This document shows positions 1 through 10,488 of a stretch of DNA of 64,000 nucleotides, one piece after another; positions within the stretch are counted from its first letter, which is position 1, and the number at the start of each line of letters is the position of its first letter. The DNA lies in contig NC_058520.1 in NCBI RefSeq assembly GCF_904849725.1, forward strand, positions 324,581,186-324,645,185, in the 5' to 3' direction. The position numbers and the translations under genes were made by a program. Under the pieces are notes generated by a model. The model was not told the DNA's origin. It did not search any database and saw nothing but the letters and a program-made list of their open reading frames with translations. This stretch comes from Hordeum vulgare subsp. vulgare (Eukaryota > Streptophyta > Magnoliopsida > Poales > Poaceae).

Positions 1-332
1 CTTCGAGCTTCCCATAGGTGTCGATTTCCCCGACAGGGGCCATCGCTGGACTGGCAAGGGAGCGGCGCAACACTGGATCTGGGAGACGCCGGTTGGAGTT
101 GGAGACCGAGAAGGAAGAGCGAGTGTGGGAGAAGGGAAAGAAATAATGCACCGACGCAACAAGCTAGGCTCCTAATAACTCAGGTAAAGACAAAAGACGA
201 GGAAGACCCAACATCAGCCGTGTGACGCACACCAGCCTGGCCCACAAGCATTTTGGGCCCGCGGTGCCACAGGCCGCCCCTCGAGACTTCGCCGAGAAGC
301 CAACCCGAGCACGTCATGGGCCTGGGGGCTAT
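1..332 (+). mobile_element. 3' internal end of a Tat-like non-autonomous Gypsy element (cut by window start)
   Basis: The stretch directly before the LTR at 333 ends in a purine-rich tract around 319-331 (GGCCTGGGGGCTA), which is the polypurine tract. Comparable sequence, including the words TTCACCGAGAAGCCA and CGGGGGCTAC, precedes the 3' LTR at 58377 of the complete element at 53077-59251. It is therefore the last part of the internal region of another copy of that family; the rest lies left of the window. No intact ORF is supported here. The element sits inside the accessory ORF of the minus-strand Sirevirus that begins at 1192. Confidence 0.75.
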
Positions 333-1191
333 TGTCGGTGTTTTGGGAATGGGGGTACCCAGACCTGCCTACGTGTGGCCCAGGGCTGGACCACTTCATC
401 AAGCGAACACAACTAAGCACGACACCACCCAAGGCGAGGCCCTCGCGACGAAGAACAACATCAAGACCCGCAGGCAACCTCCTCAGGACCCCTGTGGAGC
501 GGCGGATATTCCGAGGCGAGGCCCGGCCTCAGGAGTCAAGGGTGACGCAGGGGAAGGACAGACGAGTAGCAAATAGTAGGGCGGAGCAGTTTCCCCTTTA
601 GTGCAAAGGGGGCAAGGACGTACCGGGGTTCCCAAGGCATCTTCCAAAGGTTTCCATTCTAGTGCAACTAGGCGGTTGCCGCCCGCCAGCAGGACATACG
701 TCATTCCTCGGCCCGTTCCTGCAGCATTGGCAGCCACTTTGCAGGCGAAGACCACCTTTGGGCAGGGGAGCATCTTCCCCTGTTCCCCTTTAAAATTGAC
801 CATTGTGGCATCCCTTCCCGCCGACCGATAAGGGAAGAGGACCAGGGCCGCCACTATATATAGAGGATAGGTTGCTCCGTAGGGGCGAGATCCATTCATT
901 CACCCACCAACGCCACGCAAAGGCCGTCCAGCCTCCGGAGGCCCTCGAACATTGTACTAGTTCATGCACCAACCTCCGCGAGAGGCAATCCATCAAAGCA
1001 GGAGTAGGGTATTATGCTTCCCAGTGGCCCGAAGGTGGGTAAATCGCCGTGTTTTGTGTTTTCCTCATCATTGAGTGAGTTCTTTGGCATCTCTGATGAG
1101 TAGCGAGCTAGGTGAGGCGAGCCCACGAGAGACCTTTGTACGCGCCCCTGAGTTCGAATCTTTAGGGTTTTGCGGAGCACAAAATCCGACA
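333..1191 (+). repeat. 3' LTR of the Tat-like Gypsy element
   Basis: The LTR is bounded by TGTCGGTG at 333 and AAAATCCGACA ending at 1191, giving TG...CA ends. It aligns over its length with the LTRs at 53077-54003 and 58377-59251: all share GGGGGTACCCAGACCT-like sequence near the start, a TATATATAG box (855-863 here) followed by GAGGATAGGTT, and the ending GAGTTCGAATCTTTAGG. It is 859 bp against 927 and 875 bp for the other two. Because a polypurine tract precedes it, it is a 3' LTR. Its 5' partner and the left TSD copy are outside the window. Confidence 0.85.
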
Positions 1192-1205
1192 ATCGCTTCT
1201 CTTTT

Positions 1206-1891
1206 TCATGTCCTCAATAGCTGGACGAGAAGCATAGGGGCATCCTCTTCTTCCCGTGCAGCAAATTCTCTGGATGCAGAGCCTTTGTTTTTTTGTGCTG
1301 CATGAATGTCCTTTGTAGTCCTCTTGGGAGCTACAGACTTCTTAGACTTAGGTGCTGTAGGCTTGGGGGAAGTATTCTTAGGCATAGCATCAGACATCAA
1401 CTTTTTCTTCTTAGGAGGAGGGACCTTAGCTAGAATTTCTTCCTCCTCATCATTAGCAACTTCTGGTGGGTCTTCATACATTGAGGTTTGCCTACCAACA
1501 ACATGGACAATTCTCTTTTTAGCTCTCTTCACACCTGGCTTCTTTCCAAGCCTAGATTCTGAAGCTTTTATGTCAACAGGTCTGGCATATTCCTTCCTCA
1601 TAGTCTTCCTCACTTTGGTCTTCTATTTCTGCTTCTGGGGAACAGATTCCTCTGGGATAAAGTCAACATCTTCTTCATCAGAATTGATCTTCCTTCCGGA
1701 CCTGATAGCTGCCTTGGGAAAGCTATGGGAGCTAGGTGTTCATGGGTCAGAAGGTGCCCTCTCAGGACTAGTGCCCGAGTCCATGTCAGCACTAGGCTCA
1801 CTGAAGTTGTTGTGACTATCCTTTGATCCTCACATCCTGACAAACAGCCAAGTAGACAAGCAGATAAGCAGACCCTTGAAGAGATATACAA
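1206..1891 (-). pseudogene. Accessory (env-position) ORF of Sire1, frameshifted and truncated
   Basis: Two overlapping minus-strand frames (1891-1610 and 1613-1206) form one lysine-, proline- and acid-rich reading frame with a frameshift and a stop near 1610. The visible protein has a basic stretch with KKPGVKRAKKR, an acidic run NDEEEEILAK and further KKKK clusters, as expected for a disordered, possibly nuclear region. It has no protease, RT or integrase motif. It lies downstream of gag and before the 3' LTR, the position of the envelope-like or extra ORF in Sireviruses, and I recall similar ORFs from Triticeae elements, but function is unknown. The frame runs straight into the Tat-like LTR at 1191, so its C-terminal part was separated by that insertion. 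A TATA box lies upstream at 2495-2502. Splicing of a longer transcript is an alternative. Confidence 0.5.
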
Positions 1892-3490
1892 GAACCAGAA
1901 GCGATGATCATCACAAAAATCAGAAGTTTTTCAAAGTTTGAACTCTAAAAATTAGGTTTAATATTGATCAAAAGGGGATTTCGGTTCCACCGAGTTAAAA
2001 AATTTGGAGCCACCGAGACAGTCGTTCTCATTTAATGAAACTTGTCACCTTTTTTGGTTTCACCGGAAAGGAGAACTCGATTTCATCGAGAACGTTCTCA
2101 GTAACCCTAAAACCAAATCGGTAAGACCAACTTTTATGAATCGGTGACACCTAGATTCAATTTTGCACACTACTAACCCTAAAATTTCAATTTTTCTCTA
2201 AATTAAGGAAACTTTCTTCTGAATAGAAGGAGTGCAGAAATGGACACAAATCGTCAAGAACCATTTGCGCAAGAATTAGCATTGGGAGTGCAAAGAGGGT
2301 CTGGATTCATACCCTAACTTGGTGGTGAATCTGCTACGGCGACGACGGTGGTGAAGATTCCCATCGACAGTGAGGACTCCGGTGAAGAGGGCATATGGGT
2401 GAATGAAGGCAAAGTCCAAGGGACTAGGGCGTGGCAACGAGGAGGCATGGGAGGTGATGTTCGAAGAGTTGTTTCAACCATCGGGTCCACGGGATATTTA
2501 TACCCCCTTGCTGTCGTTGACACCGAGATGGATTTTCTGGTGCCACCGAGTTCCTTAACTGTCAGCTGACAGGGAAACTCGGTGAGGTAGAAAAGAAGAA
2601 CTCAGTGGTACCGAGATAGGAAAACCTTATCTAGCCTAGGCTTCGGTGGGACCTAGATTTTGAGGTTGGTCACATTGAGATGCACTTTGGGAGGTTTTGG
2701 AATTCAACCTTTGTTGAGACGGATCTCCAAGTGTCCTCACACAGAGTGTCCCTAAAGTGCTTGCTCAAATTTTGTGATGTAGCATGAATAGATTTTGAGA
2801 CGAGAAAGCATAGATAGATAGAGAGAGGTACTTAGGCATTATCGTATATCCAATTGGCCAAAATAAATAGAAATCCAAATAAAAACAATTGGATATCCTC
2901 GAATGATCAAAATATGCATACCAACATGCTCACACAATAAGATGTCAAATAAAACATGGTGAACATGTACAAACATTCTAGCATCTATCAAGCACTTTGG
3001 CGATGATGAAGTCATCTATATATGAGTATGTTGACACAATAGCCAAGTAAGAATACTTGATCATAGGTTATACCCATCTATTAAGCACAAGCGGGGTTAC
3101 CACTTTTCCATAAATCATTAATGTATTCACATAGTTTAGGAGACACTTATGCTCAAGTCTCAGAGTAAAGCTCCCCCTAGATGTGACATCCCCCTAAGAG
3201 GATAAACTAACGTTGGGTTTTCTCGTAGAAGACTTCAAGTAGATGTAGTAGTGCTGGATGCTCATTGTTGATGAAAATCATCTTGAGTTGGGACCAATCC
3301 TTGTTTTTCTTACTCTTTTCACCTACACGGGTTAGTCCCAAAGCACAAGGAACATATGCAATAATATCTATGGACATAGAATGAAATACATGAGAGGTGA
3401 TGTCCAAAGATGCATTAATTACCTTGTCCCTTGCTTACCTTTGAGGGAATGCGTGACTCCTTGAACTAATGCATATGGTTGGAGTTAATT
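1892..3490 (-). other. 3' non-coding region of Sire1 with CGGTG/CACCG microrepeats
   Basis: No convincing gene is present. The segment 2990-3410 is homologous in antisense to 34720-35000 of Sire3, downstream of pol: shared words include GGTAACCCC, CCTATGATCAAG and a GATCTTCATCAA-like string. The segments 1970-2150 and 2520-2650 hold scattered CACCGAG and ACTCGGTG words, the short inverted motif typical of the Sirevirus LTRs in this window. Short ORFs such as 2314-2523 on the minus strand lack any recognisable domain and sit at the putative 5' leader of the accessory ORF. Confidence 0.55.
2495..2502 (-). promoter_or_regulatory. TATA box upstream of the accessory ORF
   Basis: The plus strand reads TATTTATA, giving TATAAATA on the minus strand, within GGGGGTATAAATATCCC. 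This resembles the core promoters of the LTRs here (for example ACTATAAATACCCCC at 46831). On its upstream side (2530-2650) lie CACCGAG/CTCGGTG-type words like those upstream of the TATA box in the Sirevirus LTRs. The accessory ORF lies about 600 bp downstream. Promoter activity is inferred. Confidence 0.4.
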
Positions 3491-5313
3491 GCATACAGTT
3501 CTTGCCAAAATGAATAAGAATGAATTTTATTGGCGGAGTCAACCCTCAAGAAGTTTCTAGTTCTTCCTCTTGGGGACCCACATCAAATTGATGGGGATCC
3601 TTGGAGTTGTGGTTGAACTAGATGAGGTAGCGCTAGTAGTGTCCTTGGGAACCCACTCGACCTTGGCTCAGGGTTCTTCCTCAAATGAGTCAATCTCCTC
3701 TTGAAGCTTTCCCTTGCCCTTGTGGTCTTGTGGTGGAAGGTCATCTTGAAAGCTTGTTCCCTTCGGAGGTGTAGGATCACACTTCTACTCTTGAGGAACA
3801 AACTTGGGAATGGGATATGTACCTTCTTACCAAACATCACTGTTGGCATTGAAATAGCCAACACCTTGCTTCTTCCGATGTCCTCCTTGCTTGCGCACAA
3901 TTTCCTAGAATTGCCTACTTCTGGCAAGACTCTTGAAGACACCTCTCTGTATAAGTCCTTTCAAGAAGTTGTTTTTTTCTCAAGTGTAACTTGGCTAGCA
4001 ACAACATCATTTGATCTAGCTTTAGCATTGTTGTTACTAGATGAAGAAACTTTCTTTCCTTTTTTACTAGTATTCTTAGGTTTAACTTGTGGAACAAAAT
4101 TAGAGAAGAGTAATCATTTGGCTAGATAAGAGGAACCCTTCTTTTGAAGATCATCATTGATTTGCTTTTAGAAACTCATGCTCTTGCTCTAAATTTAGCT
4201 TCTCAAAGCGTAGCTTCTCATGAGTTCTTGCAAGCTCTCTATGATCTTCAAGAGTAGTTTCATCTAACTTAAGAGTGTTTAACTCTTTAGTTAGTCATTC
4301 AATCTCTTTCTTATCATCATCATATGATTTCTCTTGACTAGCATGATTATTTCCAAGTTCATTTTCAATGTTCTCACTAGCCTTATCAAGGAGGAAGTCA
4401 TCTTCTCCTAACAAGTCATTCTCATCACTATCAAAGTCAAAGTATTGGGGGTTTGATACCTTGGGAGTTGGAGGAAGTGAGTGCAAGACCGGCAACACCT
4501 TCATCTTGACTATAGTCGGAGTTGCAGTGGTAGCTTCTCTCAAATTGGTTGCCAGACTCGGAGGAGGAAACCCATTCAGCAATGTGAGCTTGATGTCTTC
4601 TTCTTGAGGTGCTCTTGGTGTACTTGTCCTTCTTCTCCGACTTCCTTGCTTCCCGGGGAGTGTCTTTGTTCACAGTGATCTTCTCTACTCCTTCTCCCTT
4701 TGTGAGGTGACTCATCTCTCGAGCTTTGTCTTCTAGGTGACTCTACTCTTCTTTTGTGGGGAGCCGAGCACTCATTGGAATAGTGTCCGGGCTTTCCATA
4801 GTTGTAGCAGTTTCAGTCACGACTAGACGAACGCTTCTCATCATATCTTGAATTTGATATTCTCTCTTTGCCTCTACTCTTGTAGAACTTGTTGAACTTC
4901 CTGACCATGAGGCTAATCCGTTCATTGGTAACAAGGTTGTCACTTGAAGTAGTGGGTGTATCACTTGAATATTTCTAAGCACCACTTGACTTGTTGAGCA
5001 ACTCATCTTTGTCCTTGAGTGACATTTCATGAGCGACAATCCTTCCAATGAGTTCAGTTGGCTTGAGATCCTTGTAGTTTGGCATCATTTGGATTAGTGT
5101 GCACACAATGTCGTATCTTCTATCCAAGCCTCTAAGTATCTTCTTGATGATGGATTTGCCGGTCATCTCTTCACTTCCTAAGCTGACAATCTCATTTTTG
5201 ATGAGAGCTAGCCTAGAGTACATCTCAGCGACTCCTTCACCATCCTTCATCTTGAACTTGTCAAGCTAACTTTGAAGCATATCTAATTTAGATTCCCTAA
5301 CAGAATCAGTACC
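3491..5313 (-). pseudogene. gag (C-terminal two thirds) of Sire1 with CCHC zinc knuckle and trailing spacer
   Basis: Minus-strand frames 5250-4975, 5048-4743, 4715-4437 and 4582-4295 give a degenerate Copia capsid/nucleocapsid protein. The UBN2/Retrotran_gag-type part contains IVSLGSEEMTGKSIIKKIL and IGRIVAHEMSLKDKDELL. The zinc knuckle at 4768-4808 reads CYNYGKPGHYSNEC: the second cysteine of the usual C-X2-C is a tyrosine, so zinc binding is probably lost. It is followed by a serine-rich region with AHIAEWVSSSESGN, an acidic run (FDSDENDLLGEDD) and a proline-rich spacer ending in WVPK-type repeats near 3550. Stops lie at about 5265 and 4970. The reading frame continues exactly across the X3 insertion into 9360-9718. 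It would package element RNA in the cytoplasm; this copy is non-functional. Confidence 0.75.
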
Positions 5314-8300
5314 TATCACATCCCTCGTATTCCCTGTTAGGGTTTAACAACTTGTGCTCATGTCTTCTTTCATTGCATCCAAGAAATGGAAATGAACCCA
5401 AAGGAAGTGGTGAAATCCAAAGCAAAAACCCTAGCCACTCCTTATTCAAAAGAAACCAACCATTTTCAAAATCAATGAATCCAAAATGGCCATAAGAAAA
5501 GTTCCATATTTCTGATAAATATTGAAAACAAAATATCAGAGATGAAACTTATTTTCAAACTACTTTTGGCATTTTAAATTTAAGTTAAAAGCTACTAAAT
5601 CAATTATATATTTGTTTTCAAATAATTCAAAGTTTCCAAAAATGTTGAAAACTTTATGAGTGGTTGGAAATATTCCAACAAACATTCTAGTATTTTTCAA
5701 AATATTTTAGGAATAGTTTGGAGCCAAAAACAAAACAAAACAAATGTCAGAAAGAATAAACAGAAAACAGAAAGGAAAGAAAAAGGGAAAAAACCTATCT
5801 AGCGCTTACCTGGCCCAGGCCCAGCTGCTCCCTGTCGTCTTCCTTTGCCAGCGAGCAGCAGGAGGTGGCCGCCGCGTTCCCCGGTGCGGCCATGCACTTG
5901 TGCGCCTGCCTGGCCACTGCGTTGCGCTGGCGCGGAAGGAGATAAGCTCCCCGAGGCCTCCCCGTGCTCATCCCCTCCTCATTCCCCCTGTTCGCTCTCT
6001 CTCTCTCGGCTGCCATGACCGAAGCTTGAGGTCGAGCTCGCCATCGCTCCAGCCCCTCTCCCTCTCACCTGAGCCGCACAACAGCTTCGCCGTGATCCCC
6101 TGAAGCTCTCCAGCTAGTCGCTCAACGTTGAGAAGCTCTGAAACGCCGTGACGCCATCGTCTTCTTCCTCGGGTCACCGGAGCTCGCCGCCGCCCTTCTC
6201 CCTCCTCAAGCCATCCCCGCGCCCACTCTCGACGCCTCGGCACTCCCCGTGAGCTCAGAGTCCTTTCCCCTAAGTTTTCCCCCTCGATCCCTTCCTCTAG
6301 GCCCCGATTCCACCGGAGCCTGACGAGATCCGCTGCGGGACGTCGTCGTCGGTAGCTCTCCGGTGATCGGCTGGTCCATCTGAGGCCACCAATGGCTTCA
6401 GTGCATCGTGTAGATGATGTAGGAGCCCAGCCCCGAGCGAGATGCCCTCTGTTTCGATGACCCCGATGATGCCCGAGCTTCGGCCACCGCCAAGCTCGTC
6501 GCTGGCGTCATCTCTGACCATTTCATCCCCTACTGCGTGCAAAAATGGAGCTGCGGGTGAAGTGTCGTTCGTCTCATGCCCTCCGCATGAAGTTTGGTCA
6601 TCGGAGATGCATTTCCGAGCCCCTCCACCATTGTGGTGGTCGCCGGAGGCTCACCGCTGGCGAGATCGACCTCGCCGCCGGTGGATCTGACCCCCCTGAG
6701 CCTATGACAGGTGGGGCCAGCCCCTGGCTAATTAAGTTTAGTAAAAATTAAAAATAACTTATTTAATTAACTTAAACAGACATTGACAGGTGGGTCCTAC
6801 TCTTATAATTAACTAATTAAGTTAAATATAAATTAAAACTGGCCAGAGTCACTGACCAGTGGGTCACACTGGCCAGGTTCGACTTTCAATGGCCAGATTG
6901 ACCTGCTGATGTCATGCTGATGCAATAACTCATTTTCTGTTTAAAAATTATTCCAGAATAAGTTCAAAACTTTGGAAATTCGTAGAAAATTGAATATAAC
7001 TCCAAATTTGACAAACAATATATGTAAATGGATCAGAAAAATTCAATGAATCCAATGGTGCTATTTTCATGCATGAAAAACAAAGTTATGAAATAGCATC
7101 AGGTCAAATCAATTAAAAGAATTTGATAAATTATAATTTAAATTATATTTGAATTATGATTTCAAATCAAGATCACCCCAAAGGTTCTGCTAGTCATCTC
7201 AAACTATGCTACATTGCATTTCATGCATCATTTTGTTGCATATGTTTGATATTGATTGATTTTTATTATTCCGGTAGGCTCCGCCCCTCCGGATACGTTT
7301 GATTATCCAAGTGACGGTTATCACCCCTCTGTTGAGCAACAAGGCAAGCAACCATTTTGATCATCCCGATAAATCCCATGTTCTCGCTCCTGCTCTTACT
7401 TATTGCATTAGGATCAAATGATTCAAATGCTTTTGCCACGTTAGTTGAACCCACTTCATTTGCATGACCTGTCCTTGTCACAGTAAATAGCTGGACCTTG
7501 CAACCTAGCATACCTGGTAGATGCTTGAGCCATGATGTGCCTTATCCTTCTATGCATGCTATGCCTAGAGTTGTGTATGGTCTGTCATCTGGGTGATGAA
7601 CAGGATCATGAGAATGTGTTCAGTTGGTAAAGGTCGTGTGTTGAATCTGATTTGGTAAAGGTACCGGTGATAGGCTATGTAGGAGTACACGGCGGGTTGT
7701 TTCATTGGAACCGTCCTTAGGAACTGAGTTCCGTGTATGTAATCCAAGACAAGATACTACCACATGCTGGGCCCTGAAATACGACCCCGCTCGACTTATT
7801 AACCGCTTAATACTCGGTCCAGGAGTTGCAAGTAGTTTCTCGTGTTTATAGTCATGCTGGAGGCCGTGCGTAGCGCTGACTTTAGAGGTGGGCTATGATG
7901 CGGTAGGCAGTGGCACGGTGTACGAAGTGGCACCCGGATGGTGGGCTTGGGAACCCTGCGCACATCGTTTTGGGCCGTGGCGGAAACCTCGGTCGGACTT
8001 CCGTGTGGGTTACCCTCAGATAGGCGATAGACTTGGACTAAGTATTAGCATGGTTAACGGTCGTGGCCTCCTCCCCCGCTGGGCTTCCGCTTGAAGGTTG
8101 CCGAGGTGCATGACGTGCACATGGCGATAAGTGGCGAGAGCATGTGTGAAGAAGTACACCCCTGCAGGGTTAGGATCTATTCGAATAGCCGTGTCCGCGG
8201 ATATGGACTACTTGGAAACATATGTTGTTCATAGAAAATTATAATGGCTACTCATAAAATTGTCAAGATAAGCGTGAGTGTCGTGGAAGGCATTTCTGTA

Positions 8301-9354
8301 GGGAGACGGAATGATTCCACGATGGAGTATTGTTGTGGTGTTAGTGGACTCGTGTGCGAGAAATCAAAGTTGTCAAAACTATTTGAAAATGCAAGTTGTC
8401 TAGCCAAGAGTCAAATGATGGCTTTCCGCATGAAACCCCACAACTCCTTGATGATACATTGCATGAGTAGATAGATTATCCTAAAGTCTTGTTGATTACT
8501 TTTGTACTCACGTTTGCTTAATAATTTGTTGCAGAGGTTGTTAATGACCCTAATGGAGTGTTCTACCTAGACATCGACGACGACGAGTAGCTGTTATCCC
8601 AACTACGATCTGGCCCTAGGATGGGTCTGTAGATAGTCAGGCCATGTGCCTTTATCTTTCCATCAGTCTGTACTCAGACAGTTTTACTCTTCCGCTGGCA
8701 TGTAAGACTTATGTGTATGAATTATGATGATGGGTCGTGAGATCCCTATCTGTGTAATATTATGTGTGAGGCTCTTCCGAGCCTTCTAAATAATGTTTGT
8801 ATCTTTATCGTTATGTTGTGATGCCATCGATGTATCTATGCATATCGGTATGCCATGCGTACATGTGTTGTATTTGATATGCATGGGGTTCGAATACCTA
8901 GTCATATGCCTTAGTAGCACTCCTTACTGGGAAATGCCCCTTTGTGATTCCATCGAGCCTTGGTAGTTCGCTACTGCTCCGGACACATTGGTTGACCGGC
9001 ATGTGTCCTTCTTAGCTGTTGTGTCTGTCCCTTCGGGAAATGTCACGGGTATGTAATGGAGTCCTTGTAGCTTGCCACGACTCGTCTACATTCATTGATG
9101 ACCGTCACCTCCTTTGTTGGGTCATGTATGCCTGTCCTTGTACAAAACTGCCACTTTAGTTTATGACTTGACATGTCGATCCGGGTTCTTTGACATTGGA
9201 TTGCTAGCGACACAATTGCATATGCGAGTCAAAAGGCGCAAACGGTCCCGGCTAAGGTAAGGCTGCAGCCGTGGGGATAACCGTGCGTGAGACCGCAAAG
9301 AGATGCGATGTGTTACAGGCTGGATTCCTATGGCTTAGGATTGGGGTCCCGACA
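5314..9354 (+). mobile_element. X3: 4.04 kb solo-LTR-like element, TSD GTACC
   Basis: The element begins TATCACATCCC at 5314 (probably TGTCACATCCC with one G-to-A change) and ends GGGGTCCCGACA at 9354. It is flanked by GTACC at 5309-5313 and 9355-9359, and removing it restores the Sire1 gag frame. It has no internal LTR pair, PBS or polypurine tract, so it behaves as a very large solo LTR, as expected of Sukkula/LARD-type or related large LTRs; the family name is uncertain. It comprises AT-rich sequence (5390-5740), a GC-rich core (5810-6720), AT-rich sequence again, then mixed sequence. GC-core ORFs (5744-6103 and others) overlap on both strands and are not supported as genes. It shares GAGCAACAAGGCAAGCAACC (7333) and CTATTCGAATAGCCGTGTCC (8179) with X-outer or X2. 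Confidence 0.8.
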
Positions 9355-9359
9355 GTACC

Positions 9360-9718
9360 TTCGGGCATATCAATCAAAGTATCCCAAATTTCCCTTGCAT
9401 TCTCAAGGCGACTAATTTTGTTAAATTCTTCGGGACACAAGCATTTGAACAGGATATCACAGGCTTGAGCATTGTATTGCAACATCAATACGAACAATAG
9501 CCCAAACGACAGGATTATGACCACTCATCCGCTCTCGCATCACAATCCGGTTCTCTTACTTATCCAAAGAAATCAACTTGCACACCAATACGAACAACAG
9601 CCCAAACGACAAGATTATGACCAAGAATATGCATTTTCATCTTATGCTTCCAACTAGTGAAGTTTGTACCATCGAAATATGGACCTCTACGGTGATAATT
9701 TGCCTCACTAGATGCCAT
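9360..9718 (-). pseudogene. gag N-terminal part of Sire1
   Basis: On the minus strand an ATG at 9718-9716 opens a Copia gag N-terminus with RRGPYFDGTNFTSWKHKM, the usual start of Sirevirus/Opie-like capsids. After a disturbed stretch the frame resumes with QACDILFKCLCPEEFNKI and ENAREIWDTLIDM and then meets X3 at 9354; the reading continues at 5308. A tandem duplication of about 100 bp is visible at 9488-9523 against 9588-9626 (both contain GCCCAAACGAC), so the N-terminal half is rearranged. The start is 39 bases downstream of the PBS, which fits a short leader. Confidence 0.7.
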
Positions 9719-9756
9719 ACTCTCCTAGGTTGTGAAACAAATGCGATGGAGACCAA

Positions 9757-9771
9757 AGCTGTGATACCACT
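9757..9771 (-). other. Primer binding site of Sire1
   Basis: The plus strand reads GCTGTGATACCACTT, giving AAGTGGTATCACAGC on the minus strand, directly next to the 5' LTR end. It matches the usual Copia PBS TGGTATCAGAGC (initiator methionine tRNA 3' end) apart from a small change. This fixes the element's orientation and the LTR boundary at 9772. Confidence 0.8.
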
Positions 9772-10488
9772 TGTAGGATCAAAAGTATGTCTAGAGGGGG
9801 GGGGGGTGATTAGACTACTTGACAAGATAAAAACTTAGTATCTTCCCAATTTTAGTTGTGGGCTAGTTTTAGCAATTATGACTAGTCAAATTCACCCTAC
9901 ACATGCACATCTAAGAGTATAGCAGTGGAAAGTAAATACATGCAAATGTAAAGTAGAGGGTAAGGTAAGAAGATCAAACGTAAAGGTTGACATGACGGTT
10001 TTTGGCAAGGTTCCGATAGGTGGTGCTATCATACGTCCATGTTAGTGGACACCTCAACCACGAAGGGTAACGAGTGCGAGAGTCCACGGAGGGCTCCACC
10101 CACAAGGGGGTCCATGAAGAAGCACCCTTGACTATTCCACCATGGCTTTCGGCCACACATGACTAGCCTCACTCACAGTAGATCTTCACGAATTAGGCGA
10201 TATCCTTGCCTGTATAAACATCTTGGTTCAACTCAACAACACGAAGTAGGAGGCTCCCAAGCAACACCTAACCAATCTAGGAGGCACCACCCTCGAAAAG
10301 GTAATAGAAGCGATATAATGATGAACTCCTTACTCTTGTGCTTCAAAAAATAGTCTCCTCAACACTCAATCACCCTCTCACAGATTTGGCATGGGCAGGA
10401 GAGATTGATTTTGTGGAAAGCAACTTGAGGAGGCTAGAGATCAAGTTTAAAATGGTTGGATTGGAATCTATTGATCTCAACACATGAG
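9772..10488 (-). repeat. 5' LTR of Sire1, segment 2 of 2 (LTR 3' part)
   Basis: In reverse complement this ends CTCTAGACATACTTTTGATCCTACA at 9772, matching the 3' ends of the LTRs at 27504 and about 59751. A homopolymer of about ten G lies at 9787. The 10000-10130 part is the reverse complement of 27110-27260 and 59390-59520 (CACAAGGGGGTCCATGAAGA). The Copia element interrupts it at 10489; the other part resumes at 24839. The two parts total 1525 bp. The last five bases, ATGAG (10484-10488), are the TSD. Confidence 0.85.

Noticed and set aside
5744..6690. GC-rich ORFs that look like first exons of a host gene
   Set aside because: They overlap on both strands, have no recognisable domain, lie inside X3 with clear termini and TSD, and the comparable cores of X2 and X-outer show the same feature without sharing a protein.
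9360..9718. Independent Copia gag fragment from another element
   Set aside because: Removing X3 by its GTACC duplication joins it in frame to the gag part at 5308, and the PBS and LTR of Sire1 follow directly upstream.
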